From contig NZ_FUXH01000019.1 in assembly GCF_900167225.1 (NCBI RefSeq), forward strand, positions 1 through 33,789: a DNA stretch of 33,789 nucleotides. The letters are read 5' to 3'. This document shows, in pieces, positions 1-8,389 of the stretch. The notes beneath the pieces are model-generated. The model made no database searches. It was not told the DNA's origin and was given only the letters and a program-made list of their open reading frames with translations. The stretch's first letter is position 1. Every line of letters starts with the position of its first letter. The position numbers and the translations under genes are program-made. The stretch comes from Porphyromonas crevioricanis (GTDB lineage: Bacteria; Bacteroidota; Bacteroidia; Bacteroidales; Porphyromonadaceae).

Positions 1-345
1 TGCCCGAATTGGGGACTTTTTCCAAGGATTTTCCCTCCTCTTTTTGATGCTGACGGGAGACATTTTTTGCTGACACGGGAGAAAACAAAAATTCTCTCCT
101 GAGGAAAAAATAATTCTCTCCTGTGTTAGCAAAATTTTTCTCAGGAGAGAATTTCGACCCTCTCAGAACGCCCTATTCATCGGTGTTTTGGGAGAGCAAT
201 TCGGAGCATATAAGAGGGAGATATATCCACCCCTATACGGAACTCTTTTTTCCTCCTTTTTCCTCGATTTTTGCCTCGAGAAGAATTTACAAAACATGTC
301 TATTCCGAGAGGATAAAATAGGAGCTTCTTGACTGCATTCTGATT
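1..345. repeat. Dispersed intergenic repeat, copy 1
   Basis: This stretch is strongly similar to 17134-17474 in the same orientation, with small indels and substitutions. Its core holds two direct copies of ATTCTCTCCTG and an inverted one, so 112-123 can pair with 142-153 (AATTCTCTCCTG / CAGGAGAGAATT) in a long hairpin. An open frame of 69 codons (123-332) starts inside the hairpin and is matched by a 69-codon frame in copy 2. No transposase or terminal target duplication is visible. It may be a non-autonomous element or a structured RNA/terminator repeat. The left edge may lie outside the window. Confidence 0.7.
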
Positions 346-488
346 GCTCAGCTGCTCTTTGTGAGATTCACGGGAAGGGTTGTTGCATGAGGACACGATG
401 ATTTCATGGAAAGCAGCTGTAACAGCCTCTTAGATCTGCCCACACATTGTGCACAGGAGGGGAGGCTTTGGCCCATGCTCTAAACAAA

Positions 489-526
489 GAAAGTGCCACA
501 ACCCGATCAAGGGTTGTGGCACTTTC
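489..526 (-). terminator. ssrA terminator hairpin (repeated element)
   Basis: A perfect 16-bp stem (489-504 with 511-526) closes a 6-nt loop, 38 nt past the tmRNA 3' end. Read on the minus strand it is followed by T-rich TTTGTTTAG. A near-identical hairpin, with one compensated base pair and a conserved flank, occurs at 21518-21555 in the opposite orientation. Confidence 0.65.
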
Positions 527-564
527 GATAAGAGCAGTCCCCCATGGGAGGATAGGCTACATAG

Positions 565-967
565 TGGAGCTGGAGGGAGTTGAACCCTCGTCCAAACGCG
601 GAAACAAATTGCTTTCTACATGTTTAGTTACACCTGCTTTTTTCGGGGCTTATCCTGTCAGTAACCTCCAATGGCATCACCCCTATCCCCCTAAATACGG
701 TCTTCGCCCGAGGGCTTAGCGAGACTGACCCCGACTAACGTGCGCCGCCATATCGATCCGTTTCGGGATAAGAGTGATCGGGCGACGTCTCGTCTCCGCG
801 ACTGTCGCAGAGATGAAGCGGTTAACCTACTATACTTCGGTTACGCAGCGAGAGCGAAATTATTTGCGCCAACTAAAAGTTGTGATGTCTGAGATTAAAG
901 TGCCAGGCCAACAACGCACTACATGCTTACAAGTCGGTTCGTCACGCTGTCAAAGCCGGTCAGCCCC
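565..967 (-). ncRNA. ssrA: tmRNA (transfer-messenger RNA)
   Basis: This RNA rescues stalled ribosomes by adding a degradation tag to unfinished proteins. The minus strand begins GGGGCTGACC at 967, and its T-arm and acceptor end (GGTTCAACTCC then CAGCTCCA) finish at 565; GGGGCTG pairs with CAGCTCC. The CCA tail is not encoded (CTA follows). The tag frame lies at 841-870 and reads G-A-N-N-F-A-L-A-A then TAA; whether GGC or GCA is the resume codon is not certain. A -7 promoter box lies at 980-987 and a hairpin terminator at 489-526. Frames on the plus strand across this region are artefacts. Confidence 0.95.
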
Positions 968-979
968 GAATTGTAGGGA

Positions 980-987
980 CAAAGGTA
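980..987 (-). promoter_or_regulatory. -7 box of the ssrA promoter
   Basis: Read on the minus strand this is TACCTTTG, a perfect match to the Bacteroidetes TAnnTTTG element, 13 nt before the mature tmRNA 5' end. A clear -33 box was not found. The mature end is expected to be made by RNase P, so a short leader is reasonable. Confidence 0.55.
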
Positions 988-1566
988 GTTCTTTTCGTTT
1001 GGATTGCGGCTTAGTGTCGCTACCCTCCCCTTCTAACAGCCTTACAGACACTATGTATATGTTTACCGATGCTCCACGGATACATTAAGAGGGAGGTAAG
1101 GAGCAGGGATAAACTCTACAAAAGCTGTGTATGGATAGAGAAAACCGCCAAAAGAGGAGACAAACCAAAGGGCTAACCTCATGAGTTTCGCTCTAGTATG
1201 AGTCATAACGTCTGCCGCCTCGTTGGTCGGGTACCCATAGTCCATCTTCCTTGTGCGGTTGGATGGCTTGTATTCTCACAGCTACTTCGGCTTGATTATG
1301 CCGAGCTGTCGATTATCAGACCGCAAGGCTCCCTCCATTACAAGGGGTGGCAAATTGTTGGTTCCTCCACATAACTCAACATAGAACTACTGATATATCA
1401 TTGACACACAATATATAATCACACAACCGAAGTGGTGTGCATTCAAAAAAGTTGATAGTCGGAGAGAGACAAAAGAATATGGAAAAACAATGATTTCTGG
1501 ATTATTTTCTGAGGTTTGAGACACATTCTCCGGCTGTGTTTCAGTCTCATTTTTATTGAGCAGGTA
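988..1566. other. Intergenic region without a supported gene
   Basis: Between the tmRNA promoter and the tRNA promoter only short, unconvincing frames occur on both strands. A minus-strand frame at about 1177-1272 reads through a protein-like stretch (Q-P-H-K-E-D-G-L-W-V-P-D-Q-R) before a stop and could be a decayed gene remnant, but I cannot assign a family. Confidence 0.4.
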
Positions 1567-1597
1567 TTGCACGATTGGGGGGAAAGGTATACTTTTG
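1567..1597 (+). promoter_or_regulatory. Promoter of the CAT tRNA
   Basis: TTGC (1567-1570) is followed after 19 nt by TACTTTTG (1590-1597), an excellent Bacteroidetes -33/-7 pair. Transcription would start near 1604, about 28 nt before the tRNA. Confidence 0.7.
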
Positions 1598-1631
1598 TGT
1601 CCGAAATACAGGATGCTTATACGCTCCTGTC

Positions 1632-1705
1632 GGTCCTATAGCTCAGTTGGTTAGAGCACCTGACTCATAATCAGGGAGTCCTTGGTTCAAGCCCAAGTGG
1701 GACCA
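1632..1705 (+). tRNA. tRNA with CAT anticodon (tRNA-Met or tRNA-Ile2)
   Basis: The cloverleaf is complete. The acceptor stem is GGTCCTA with TGGGACC, the D-arm is GCTCAGTTGGTTAGAGC, the anticodon arm is CCTGA-CTCATAA-TCAGG, the T-loop is GGTTCAAGCC, and the discriminator base is A. CCA is not encoded. A CAT anticodon fits either elongator tRNA-Met or the lysidine-modified tRNA-Ile2; the sequence alone does not decide. It has its own promoter and terminator, so it is a single-gene unit. Confidence 0.95.
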
Positions 1706-1735
1706 CATGACCGCTCGGCGGTTGTGTTTTCTGTC

Positions 1736-1766
1736 AGCCTCGGCATATCCCGCCGGGGCTTTTTTA
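1736..1766 (+). terminator. Rho-independent terminator of the tRNA
   Basis: AGCCTCGGC (1736-1744) pairs with GCCGGGGCT (1752-1760), 9 bp with one T-G pair, followed directly by six T. Confidence 0.8.
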
Positions 1767-1878
1767 TTCCTGAAAATCGGATCCGATTTTCTCATAGCAT
1801 ATTTCTTGCTTCTCTCACTCTTTCCGAACAAACAACTCTCTCATTCAGAATTTTAGATAGGTATTTTCTACTACATAG

Positions 1879-1911
1879 TTGCAGCCATCCTACGGGGATT
1901 GCGTACCTTAG
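1879..1911 (+). promoter_or_regulatory. Possible promoter of the nitroreductase
   Basis: TTGC (1879-1882), 21 nt, then TACCTTAG (1904-1911), one mismatch from TAnnTTTG. A start near 1918 gives a short leader before the ATG at 1940, which supports that start over earlier in-frame ATGs that lie upstream of the box. Confidence 0.45.
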
Positions 1912-1939
1912 TGCCAGAATCAAAAAACATGCACACCCC

Positions 1940-2527
1940 ATGATAAAAGATTTATTGATGCGAAACCGCTCATACAGACGATTCGACGAAAACGTGGAAG
2001 TACCTGTAGAGAAAATAGAGTCTTGGGTAGAAGCAGCCAGATATACCGCCTCGATGCGCAATGTACAGCCTTTGAAGTATATCCTTGTCACAGATCCCAC
2101 CCATTGCGAACAGCTTTGCCGAATGGTCCATTGGGCAGGCTATCTTACCGACTGGGATGGCCCGGAAGAGGGAGAACGTCCCAGAGCCTTTTTAGTACAG
2201 GTGCTGGACAGTAACATTGCTGCTTCGGGCCGGTACGACGAGGGGTTGCAGCTCGAGGCCATTACCCTCTCGGCCATCGAAGACGGTTTTGGTTGCTGCA
2301 TCATGCTTAGCTTCAGTCAGGGCGAAGTAGCTCGATATTTTGATTTACCTGACAATATCTTCCCATTAGCTATCGTGGCGATAGGGAAACCTGCCGAAAA
2401 GGTTGTTTTGGAAGATATGCAAGCCTATGGAGACTATAAGTATTACCATGATGAAAATGGAGTACACCATGTGCCAAAACGCAAATTTGAAGACTTGGTA
2501 TTTGCTCGTATCTATCCACAAGATTAG
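1940..2527 (+). CDS. Nitroreductase family protein
   Basis: A 195-aa FMN-dependent oxidoreductase of the nitroreductase fold, probably cytosolic, using NAD(P)H to reduce a nitro, flavin or quinone-like substrate; the substrate cannot be read from the sequence. The N-terminal motif R-N-R-S-Y-R-R-F-D is the phosphate-contacting FMN signature of the family. Later segments (Q-L-E-A-I-T-L-S-A-I-E-D-G-F-G-C-C and A-I-V-A-I-G-K-P) match the family helix and C-terminal FMN strand. The frame is open from 1682 through the tRNA region, but codons before 1940 overlap the tRNA, its terminator and the likely promoter, so the ATG at 1940 is preferred. The length is normal for the family. Confidence 0.88.
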   Translation: MIKDLLMRNRSYRRFDENVEVPVEKIESWVEAARYTASMRNVQPLKYILVTDPTHCEQLCRMVHWAGYLTDWDGPEEGERPRAFLVQVLDSNIAASGRYDEGLQLEAITLSAIEDGFGCCIMLSFSQGEVARYFDLPDNIFPLAIVAIGKPAEKVVLEDMQAYGDYKYYHDENGVHHVPKRKFEDLVFARIYPQD

Positions 2528-2542
2528 ATGAGCTTGGGCAAC

Positions 2543-2571
2543 TTGCAGGCTGTGCCGATTGTGTACCTTTG
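2543..2571 (+). promoter_or_regulatory. Promoter of ddh (and probably lgt and the flavodiiron gene)
   Basis: TTGC (2543-2546), 17 nt, TACCTTTG (2564-2571). It lies 48 nt before the ddh ATG. The following genes are separated by only 27 and 39 nt, so one transcript is likely. Confidence 0.65.
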
Positions 2572-2619
2572 TCGTCGCAAGGGCGATGCCCTGACTAAAT
2601 ACAACAGACAGACTACAAG

Positions 2620-3522
2620 ATGAGCAAACAACAAATACGCATCGCTGTTGTCGGGCTGGGTAATATCGGTCGATATGCCATTGAGGCTATCGAGAATGCA
2701 CCCGACTGTACCGTTGCCGGGATTGTTCGCCGACAAGTGACAGAGCTGCCCGCCCGGTATTGTGTCTACAAGCAGGTGACAGAGTTGGCCGAGCTGGGGC
2801 AAGTTGATGTGGCCTTATTATCCCAACCTTCCCGACTTATTCCGGAGGTAGCTGCCGGCCTTCTTTCTCGAGGGATACGCACTGTGGACAGCTTTGATAT
2901 ACATTCGGAAATACCCGATCTGCGTAAGCGACTCAATGCCGTAGCGCAATCCCATGGCACAGCCGCTATATTGGCTGCTGGCTGGGATCCGGGTAGCGAC
3001 TCAGTGGTGCGTACGCTGATGCAGGCCATGCTCCCTCAAGGAATTACTTACACCGATTTTGGCCCGGGCATGAGCATGGGGCATAGTGTGGCAGCACAAG
3101 CGATTGAAGGTGTAGAAAAAGCACTCTCTATCACGATACCGCTCGGAACTTCCGTGCACCGTCGTATGGTGTACGTAGAGCTTTCCGAGGGATATAGCAA
3201 AGAAGAGGTTGAGACAAAAATCAAGTCGGATGACTATTTTGCACACGATGAGACGCACGTCATAGTCGTAGAATCGGTAGATGCGCTCAAGGACGTGGGG
3301 CATGGGGTACACATGAGCCGCAAAGGTGTGAGCGGGTGCACACACAACCAACAACTGACATTCGATATGCGCATCAATAACCCAGCCCTTACAGCTCAGA
3401 TATTAGTAGCATCAGCCAGAGCGGCCATGCGAATGGCACCCGGAGCCTATACTCTGCCCGAAGTGGCACCCATAGATTTGCTTCCTGGTGAAAGAGACCA
3501 GTGGATAGGCTTGCTGGTATAG
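2620..3522 (+). CDS. ddh: meso-Diaminopimelate D-dehydrogenase
   Basis: This 300-aa cytosolic enzyme makes meso-diaminopimelate from L-tetrahydrodipicolinate, ammonia and NADPH in one step, supplying lysine and the peptidoglycan cross-link residue. The N-terminal Rossmann motif G-L-G-N-I-G (12-17) binds NADPH. Family segments follow: D-S-F-D-I-H, A-G-W-D-P-G-S-D-S, F-G-P-G-M-S-M-G-H-S and the C-terminal N-N-P-A-L-T-A-Q-I-L-V-A-S-A-R-A-A. Length and motifs match characterised DAP dehydrogenases throughout. It has its own promoter and is followed closely by lgt. The one-step pathway is typical of some Bacteroidetes and actinobacteria. Confidence 0.95.
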   Translation: MSKQQIRIAVVGLGNIGRYAIEAIENAPDCTVAGIVRRQVTELPARYCVYKQVTELAELGQVDVALLSQPSRLIPEVAAGLLSRGIRTVDSFDIHSEIPDLRKRLNAVAQSHGTAAILAAGWDPGSDSVVRTLMQAMLPQGITYTDFGPGMSMGHSVAAQAIEGVEKALSITIPLGTSVHRRMVYVELSEGYSKEEVETKIKSDDYFAHDETHVIVVESVDALKDVGHGVHMSRKGVSGCTHNQQLTFDMRINNPALTAQILVASARAAMRMAPGAYTLPEVAPIDLLPGERDQWIGLLV

Positions 3523-3549
3523 TTTGGAGAATATAAACACAGATACAGT

Positions 3550-4452
3550 ATGATAAACTGGACAGTTTCTCCCGAAATATTTACTCTCTTCGACCACGAA
3601 ATCCGTTGGTACGGGTTGCTGTTTGGGGTTGGTCTTATTGTTTTCGGTCCCATGATTATGTCGGTTATCTGGAAACGGGAGCAACTCAAAGAAGATTGGA
3701 TGAGGAAGATGGGTATTTATGTCTTCATCGGCACTATCGTAGGAGCTCGATTGGGGCATGTACTCTTTTATGATCTCGGGTACTACCTGAGCAATCCGAT
3801 CAAAATTCTCGCCATTCACGAAGGTGGTTTGGCTAGTCATGGAGGCACGATAGGAGTGTTGGTAGGGATGTGGCTATATGGCAAATATGTTACCGGCAAA
3901 GGATTTCTTTGGGGGCTCGACAGATTAGCCGTACCTGTAGGACTGGTTGCTGCTATGATCCGGCTAGGCAACTTGATGAACAGTGAGATATTCGGTCGTG
4001 CCACCTCTCTGCCTTGGGGCTTTCGCTTCCTGCGTTCGCATGACTATTGGTCCGAAGTTGTAGGAAGCCCGGATTATTCATCCGTATGGGATCAAATCCC
4101 GCCCGAGATGGTACAAAATCTGCCAGCTGTCCATCCTACGCAGATATACGAAGCGATCTGCTACCTAATTGTATTCGGCATTTGCCTGTGGCTCTATTTC
4201 TGCTACAATGCAACTCGAAAATACAACGGCTTGATAGTCGGTGTTTTTCTGATTGGGATATTCGGCTCACGCTTCTTTATAGAGATGCTCAAGCTGGTGC
4301 AGGAGCCGTGGGAGCTGCAACTGATTGATTCAATCGGCATGAACATGGGACAACTACTGAGTATACCTTTCCTCGCCTTGGGCATCTACTGGGTGGTGCG
4401 TGCTATAGGCCAAAGCAGGAAACACCAAACTGTTTCTATCGACCAACAATAA
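3550..4452 (+). CDS. lgt: Prolipoprotein diacylglyceryl transferase
   Basis: A 300-aa inner-membrane enzyme that transfers diacylglycerol from phosphatidylglycerol to the lipobox cysteine of prolipoproteins. Seven or so hydrophobic segments are visible. The family motifs are present: G-G-L-A-S-H-G-G (92-99), [12 protein letters not shown] (138-149, with the invariant Arg, Asn and Glu) and the later H-P-T-Q-I-Y-E. The gene begins 27 nt after ddh and is probably co-transcribed. Its product is needed by lipoproteins such as the RND adaptor encoded at 13213-14274. Confidence 0.96.
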   Translation: MINWTVSPEIFTLFDHEIRWYGLLFGVGLIVFGPMIMSVIWKREQLKEDWMRKMGIYVFIGTIVGARLGHVLFYDLGYYLSNPIKILAIHEGGLASHGGTIGVLVGMWLYGKYVTGKGFLWGLDRLAVPVGLVAAMIRLGNLMNSEIFGRATSLPWGFRFLRSHDYWSEVVGSPDYSSVWDQIPPEMVQNLPAVHPTQIYEAICYLIVFGICLWLYFCYNATRKYNGLIVGVFLIGIFGSRFFIEMLKLVQEPWELQLIDSIGMNMGQLLSIPFLALGIYWVVRAIGQSRKHQTVSIDQQ

Positions 4453-4491
4453 AAAATCAAATACCAACCCATCAAATATTCAACAGACGTA

Positions 4492-5700
4492 ATGATACAA
4501 ATACCTCAAATTACAGAAGGCATCTACTATGTTGGTGTCAATGACCGATCAAAGGCGAAGTTTGAAAATATGTGGCCTTTGACCAATGGCGTATCCTACA
4601 ACTCTTATCTGATTGTCGATGAGCAGGTCGTATTGGTCGATACGGTAGATGTATGCTATAGCGATACATTTTTCTACAAAATCGACCTTATCCTGCAAGG
4701 TCGTCCAATTGATTACCTTATCGTCAATCACATGGAGCCGGATCATAGTGGGTCGATAGGGTTGCTTCGTCAGAAATACCCCAATATCCGTATTATAGGC
4801 AACAAGAAAACATTCAATATGCTGGCTGGATACCATGGTATCACGGACAATTTGTTGGAGGTAGAACAGGGTAAGTCTATCTGTATCGGCAAGAGAGAGC
4901 TGAGCTTCCTGATGGCACCCATGGTGCATTGGCCGGAAGTGATGTTTACCTACGAACAGCATGACAAGATCCTTTTCTCGGCTGATGCTTTCGGTACTTT
5001 CGGAGCCTTGAATGGACACATTCTGGACAAAGACATGAATCTGGAGCCCTATTGGCCTGAAATGGAGAGATACTATGCTTGCATCGTGGGTAAGTATGGT
5101 CCTTTTGTACAAAAGGTATTCAAGACCATTGAAAGCATGCCAATCGAGATCGACTATGTATGCCCCACTCATGGTCCTGTTTGGACGGCTGCTCATTTTG
5201 GTGAAGCCAAGGATTTGTACGACCGTTTCAGCAAATACCAGCCAGAGGAAGGTGCCGTAGTTGTGTTTGGATCAATGTACGGCCACACAGAAGTTTTGGC
5301 TGATACTATTGCCCAATCTATTGCTGCAGCAGGGATCCGCAACGTAGTATGCCACAGCCTTACATCCTCCGATCCCTCCCTCATTCTGAGAGATATATTC
5401 CGCTACAAAGCTGTTGTATTGGGCGCTCCGACCTATAGCAATGGGCTATTCTCTCCTATGCAATACCTGATGCACCTAATCGAAGTGCGTGAAATAAAAG
5501 ATCGCTACTTGTCTGTATTCGGCTCATTTACCTGGGGAAGTCAAGCTGTGAAAAAGATGCTCCCATTGGCAGAAACCATGGGTTGGGAACTGGTAGGCGA
5601 ACCGGTAGAAATGAAGATGTCTCCCACCCTGGAGGTTTTGCAAAAGGGATGGGACTTGGGACAAGCCGTAGCTGAGAAACTCAAGAGTAATCGCAACTGA
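4492..5700 (+). CDS. Flavodiiron protein (A-type flavoprotein, O2/NO reductase)
   Basis: A 402-aa cytosolic protein with an N-terminal metallo-beta-lactamase-like diiron domain and a C-terminal flavodoxin domain. Diiron ligands are visible: H80, E82, D84 and H85 in N-H-M-E-P-D-H, H146 (H-W-P-E), D165 (S-A-D-A-F) and H227 (P-T-H-G-P). The FMN loop of the flavodoxin part is F-G-S-M-Y-G-H-T-E near 259-267. Family members reduce oxygen to water or nitric oxide to nitrous oxide with electrons from rubredoxin, protecting anaerobes. No rubredoxin domain is fused and none is encoded next to it. Which gas is preferred cannot be read from the sequence. It follows lgt by 39 nt. Confidence 0.95.
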   Translation: MIQIPQITEGIYYVGVNDRSKAKFENMWPLTNGVSYNSYLIVDEQVVLVDTVDVCYSDTFFYKIDLILQGRPIDYLIVNHMEPDHSGSIGLLRQKYPNIRIIGNKKTFNMLAGYHGITDNLLEVEQGKSICIGKRELSFLMAPMVHWPEVMFTYEQHDKILFSADAFGTFGALNGHILDKDMNLEPYWPEMERYYACIVGKYGPFVQKVFKTIESMPIEIDYVCPTHGPVWTAAHFGEAKDLYDRFSKYQPEEGAVVVFGSMYGHTEVLADTIAQSIAAAGIRNVVCHSLTSSDPSLILRDIFRYKAVVLGAPTYSNGLFSPMQYLMHLIEVREIKDRYLSVFGSFTWGSQAVKKMLPLAETMGWELVGEPVEMKMSPTLEVLQKGWDLGQAVAEKLKSNRN

Positions 5701-5760
5701 TTGGCCTTACCAGGGCTTAATTAGGATGGTTTAACCCGTCCTGATAGATAATCAAAGGAT

Positions 5761-5800
5761 CCGGGCGTGAGAAGAGACAATCTCCTCACGCCCGGGTTCT
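5761..5800 (+). terminator. Rho-independent terminator after the flavodiiron gene
   Basis: CCGGGCGTGAG (5761-5771) pairs perfectly with CTCACGCCCGG (5785-5795), followed by a short T-rich run. The downstream MATE promoter begins immediately after it. Confidence 0.75.
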
Positions 5801-5828
5801 TTGTCTGACAGGCTGTATGCTATCTTTG
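5800..5828 (+). promoter_or_regulatory. Promoter of the MATE exporter
   Basis: TTTG (5800-5803), 17 nt, TATCTTTG (5821-5828). The start point would fall near 5835, after the first in-frame ATG (5817), which therefore is unlikely to be the true start. Confidence 0.6.
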
Positions 5829-5849
5829 CAGCAAGAAAAGAATCGACAG

Positions 5850-7211
5850 GTGGCACAAGCTCTCAATCTCACCGTTGGCGATGTACGCAAGCAACTGGTG
5901 CGTATCGCCCTGCCTATCATGGGGACTTCTTTTATCCACATGGCCTACAGTTTTACCGATATGGCTTGGCTCGGGCGACTCGGCTCCGAAGCTGTAGCTG
6001 CGGTGGGTGTTGTCTCTGTGCTTATATGGCTGGCCTATTCGATTTCCTATATCAACAAGACAGGTAGCGAAGTGACTGTAGGCCAAAGCCTCGGTCAGGA
6101 ACAGCAGGATCGGGCAGCTCACTACGCTTCCCACAACATAACCATATCGATACTGATCTCCCTCGTCTTGGGATTGATCTATTTCCTTTTCGGACGAAAT
6201 ATATTCGCATTCTACAAACTCTCCCCCGAGGTCGAGGAACTCTCTTTCTCTTACCTAAAAATTGTGCTTCTGGGTTTCCCTTGCACCTTTTTCTCCATTA
6301 CGGTAAGTGGGATATACAATGGATCGGGATTGAGCCATATACCGTTCAAGGTAGCAGCATCCGGATTGGTTCTGAATATGATATTGGATCCGTTACTCAT
6401 CTTTGTGTTAGGCTGGGGGACGGAGGGAGCGGCATGGGCGACCACGATCTCCCAGTTCGTGGTTTTCTGGCTGTCTTATTACTATATCCGTCATAAGGCC
6501 CAACTCTTCGGAGGGTTTCCTCTTTTGGTACATTTGCGATGGATCTATGTAAGAGAGATTCTCCGTATCGGATTGCCTGTGGCAATACTCAATTCTTTGT
6601 TCGTATTCGTCAGTATTTTTTTAGGCCGGCAAGCTTCTTCAGCAGCCATACATAGTGGCCTCCCGGGGCATATAGGAGTGGCAACGCTTACGACCGGAGG
6701 GCAACTCGAAGGTCTCACGTGGAATACCTCCCAAGGGTTTGCTACGGCTCTTTCCTCTATCGTGGCACAAAATTATGCAGCCGGCAAGCCGGATCGTATC
6801 TTTTTAGCCTACAAGTACACCTTGATGTATACCTCTATTTTTGGAGGATTGGGAACACTGCTCTTTGTTTTTTGGGGTAGCCAATTCTATTCTCTCATTG
6901 TTCCGGAACCGATGGCCTACCAGGCCGGCGGGGTCTATCTCAGGATTATTGGTTTTTCCCAATTGCTGATGATGTGCGAAATTGCAACCCAAGGGTTATT
7001 CTACGGTTGTGGTCGTTCTATGCCTCCGGCTATCATAAGTATTGTGGGCAATTACTTGCGCATACCAGTTGCTATCTATTGCATCAATAGAGGAATGGGA
7101 CTGGAAGCAATTTGGTGGATTATCTCTATCAGTTCGATGTTCAAAGGCTCGGTAGCTCTCTTTTGGATGTTTATCCTTCGCAAAAAGCTTCTGCATAGAG
7201 TCTCTTTATGA
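5850..7211 (+). CDS. MATE family multidrug/Na+ antiporter
   Basis: An inner-membrane exporter of about 453 aa with roughly twelve hydrophobic segments in two homologous halves. The family pattern is clear near the start (R-K-Q-L-V-R-I-A-L-P-I-M-G then F-T-D-M-A-W-L-G-R-L-G) and recurs in the second half (R-E-I-L-R-I-G-L-P-V-A-I-L-N). Such proteins expel cationic drugs or organic compounds in exchange for Na+ or H+; the cargo is unknown here. The frame extends to an ATG at 5817, but this lies inside a good promoter, so the GTG at 5850 is preferred; the ATG at 5817 remains the alternative. A single-gene unit. Confidence 0.9.
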   Translation: MAQALNLTVGDVRKQLVRIALPIMGTSFIHMAYSFTDMAWLGRLGSEAVAAVGVVSVLIWLAYSISYINKTGSEVTVGQSLGQEQQDRAAHYASHNITISILISLVLGLIYFLFGRNIFAFYKLSPEVEELSFSYLKIVLLGFPCTFFSITVSGIYNGSGLSHIPFKVAASGLVLNMILDPLLIFVLGWGTEGAAWATTISQFVVFWLSYYYIRHKAQLFGGFPLLVHLRWIYVREILRIGLPVAILNSLFVFVSIFLGRQASSAAIHSGLPGHIGVATLTTGGQLEGLTWNTSQGFATALSSIVAQNYAAGKPDRIFLAYKYTLMYTSIFGGLGTLLFVFWGSQFYSLIVPEPMAYQAGGVYLRIIGFSQLLMMCEIATQGLFYGCGRSMPPAIISIVGNYLRIPVAIYCINRGMGLEAIWWIISISSMFKGSVALFWMFILRKKLLHRVSL

Positions 7212-7297
7212 GCAAGTTCAAAGGGCTATCATAGGAACATAATCCGAGGCGTGTATTGTACATCGAACTGTCAGAAAGGCCAATAAAGTCAATATTG

Positions 7298-7305
7298 TAC
7301 CTTTG
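7298..7305 (+). promoter_or_regulatory. -7 box upstream of the glycosyltransferase
   Basis: TACCTTTG, a perfect TAnnTTTG match, 76 nt before the ATG at 7382. No convincing -33 box is seen at the expected distance. Confidence 0.45.
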
Positions 7306-7381
7306 TTTCCGTAGATATTCCCAAAAACTCAACATCGGAGCGAGGTTTTTACCCGACCGAAACAAATAAAATTGCACCTCC

Positions 7382-8389
7382 ATGTCTGAAAAGCCGACAC
7401 AAGCTCTCGTCTCTGTTTTGATCCCTGTTTATAGGGTGGAGAAGTATGTAGCTCGTTGCTTATACTCGGTATTGAACCAAACCTACCGCCCCTTAGAATT
7501 GGTCATAGTAGACGACAGAGGCGGAGATCGCTCCATGGAGATTGTCAGAGAGTTGTTGCCAGAATCAAGCTCGGAGCTGCAAATACGACTATTGCAAAAT
7601 GAAACCAATCGAGGCGTGGCCTACTGTCGGCAAAAACTGCTTGAGGAAGCAAGTGGAGACTATTGCTTATACCTTGATTCGGACGACTATTGGCACAGCC
7701 CGGATAGCCTGGAATGTCTCATGCAAGCAATGCTCTCAACCGGGGTTGACTGCCTTGTGACAGACTACTATGCAGACTACCCTAAGAAGAAAGAGTACAT
7801 GCGGGTAAATTGTCCAATAAGTTCCACAGATGCAGCCAAAGCAGTCTTGAGCGGACAAATGCCAGGCTTTATGTGGAATAAATGCTTTCACACAGAGGCT
7901 TTGCGCCATCATGGAGGAGGCTTTGCTCCGGGCAAAAGGCTCATGGAAGATCTGCGTGCCATAATTCCTTTCTTTGCTTCCAACATACGGATTGCCTATC
8001 TGCCAATGGCTTTGGTACACTATGAACAGGGAAATGTATCTTCTCTGCTTAGTACGACCGGGGCGAAAGATCTGAATGAGCTAATGGAGGCCGTTGATTA
8101 CTGCCGGGACGAGCTGCTGCGACGCGATCCCCAAGCACAAGAGCGATATGGAAGAGAAATACAAATGGCCTATCTGAATGCCAAAGCTCTGCTCTATGCT
8201 CGCTCTCCCCTCTCCTTTTATCCTCATATCCGAGCCTGTCACCCAGAGGTGGATCATCTGAACAAAATTCGCCCGGCAGCTTGGTACCACAAACTCATCT
8301 ATAAGCTGCAATCTCAGGCTCTCACCGGCAGCTTGGGTTATGTCTTGCTATTGCTCTTAAACCGATGGAAGTCATTTTTGCGTCGCTGA
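7382..8389 (+). CDS. Family 2 glycosyltransferase
   Basis: A 335-aa GT-A fold enzyme that adds a sugar from a nucleotide donor during surface polysaccharide or glycolipid synthesis. The GT2 start V-S-V-L-I-P-V-Y (10-17), the V-D-D motif (43-45) and the metal-binding D-S-D-D-Y-W (99-104) are all present. No membrane span is evident. Its 3' end overlaps the EpsG-like gene by 25 nt, so the two are translationally linked and likely act on the same glycan. Donor and acceptor cannot be predicted. Confidence 0.93.
   Translation: MSEKPTQALVSVLIPVYRVEKYVARCLYSVLNQTYRPLELVIVDDRGGDRSMEIVRELLPESSSELQIRLLQNETNRGVAYCRQKLLEEASGDYCLYLDSDDYWHSPDSLECLMQAMLSTGVDCLVTDYYADYPKKKEYMRVNCPISSTDAAKAVLSGQMPGFMWNKCFHTEALRHHGGGFAPGKRLMEDLRAIIPFFASNIRIAYLPMALVHYEQGNVSSLLSTTGAKDLNELMEAVDYCRDELLRRDPQAQERYGREIQMAYLNAKALLYARSPLSFYPHIRACHPEVDHLNKIRPAAWYHKLIYKLQSQALTGSLGYVLLLLLNRWKSFLRR

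Noticed and set aside
123-332. 69-codon frame in repeat copy 1 (and its twin at 17259-17468) as a gene
   Set aside because: It lies wholly within a dispersed repeat and starts inside its hairpin; coding use is unproven, so it is listed only as a finding.
447-1088. Plus-strand frames of 90 and 104 codons
   Set aside because: They run opposite and across the tmRNA and its promoter, without family resemblance.
1682-1939. N-terminal extension of the nitroreductase
   Set aside because: These codons overlap the tRNA, its terminator and the likely promoter; the family starts at the ATG at 1940.
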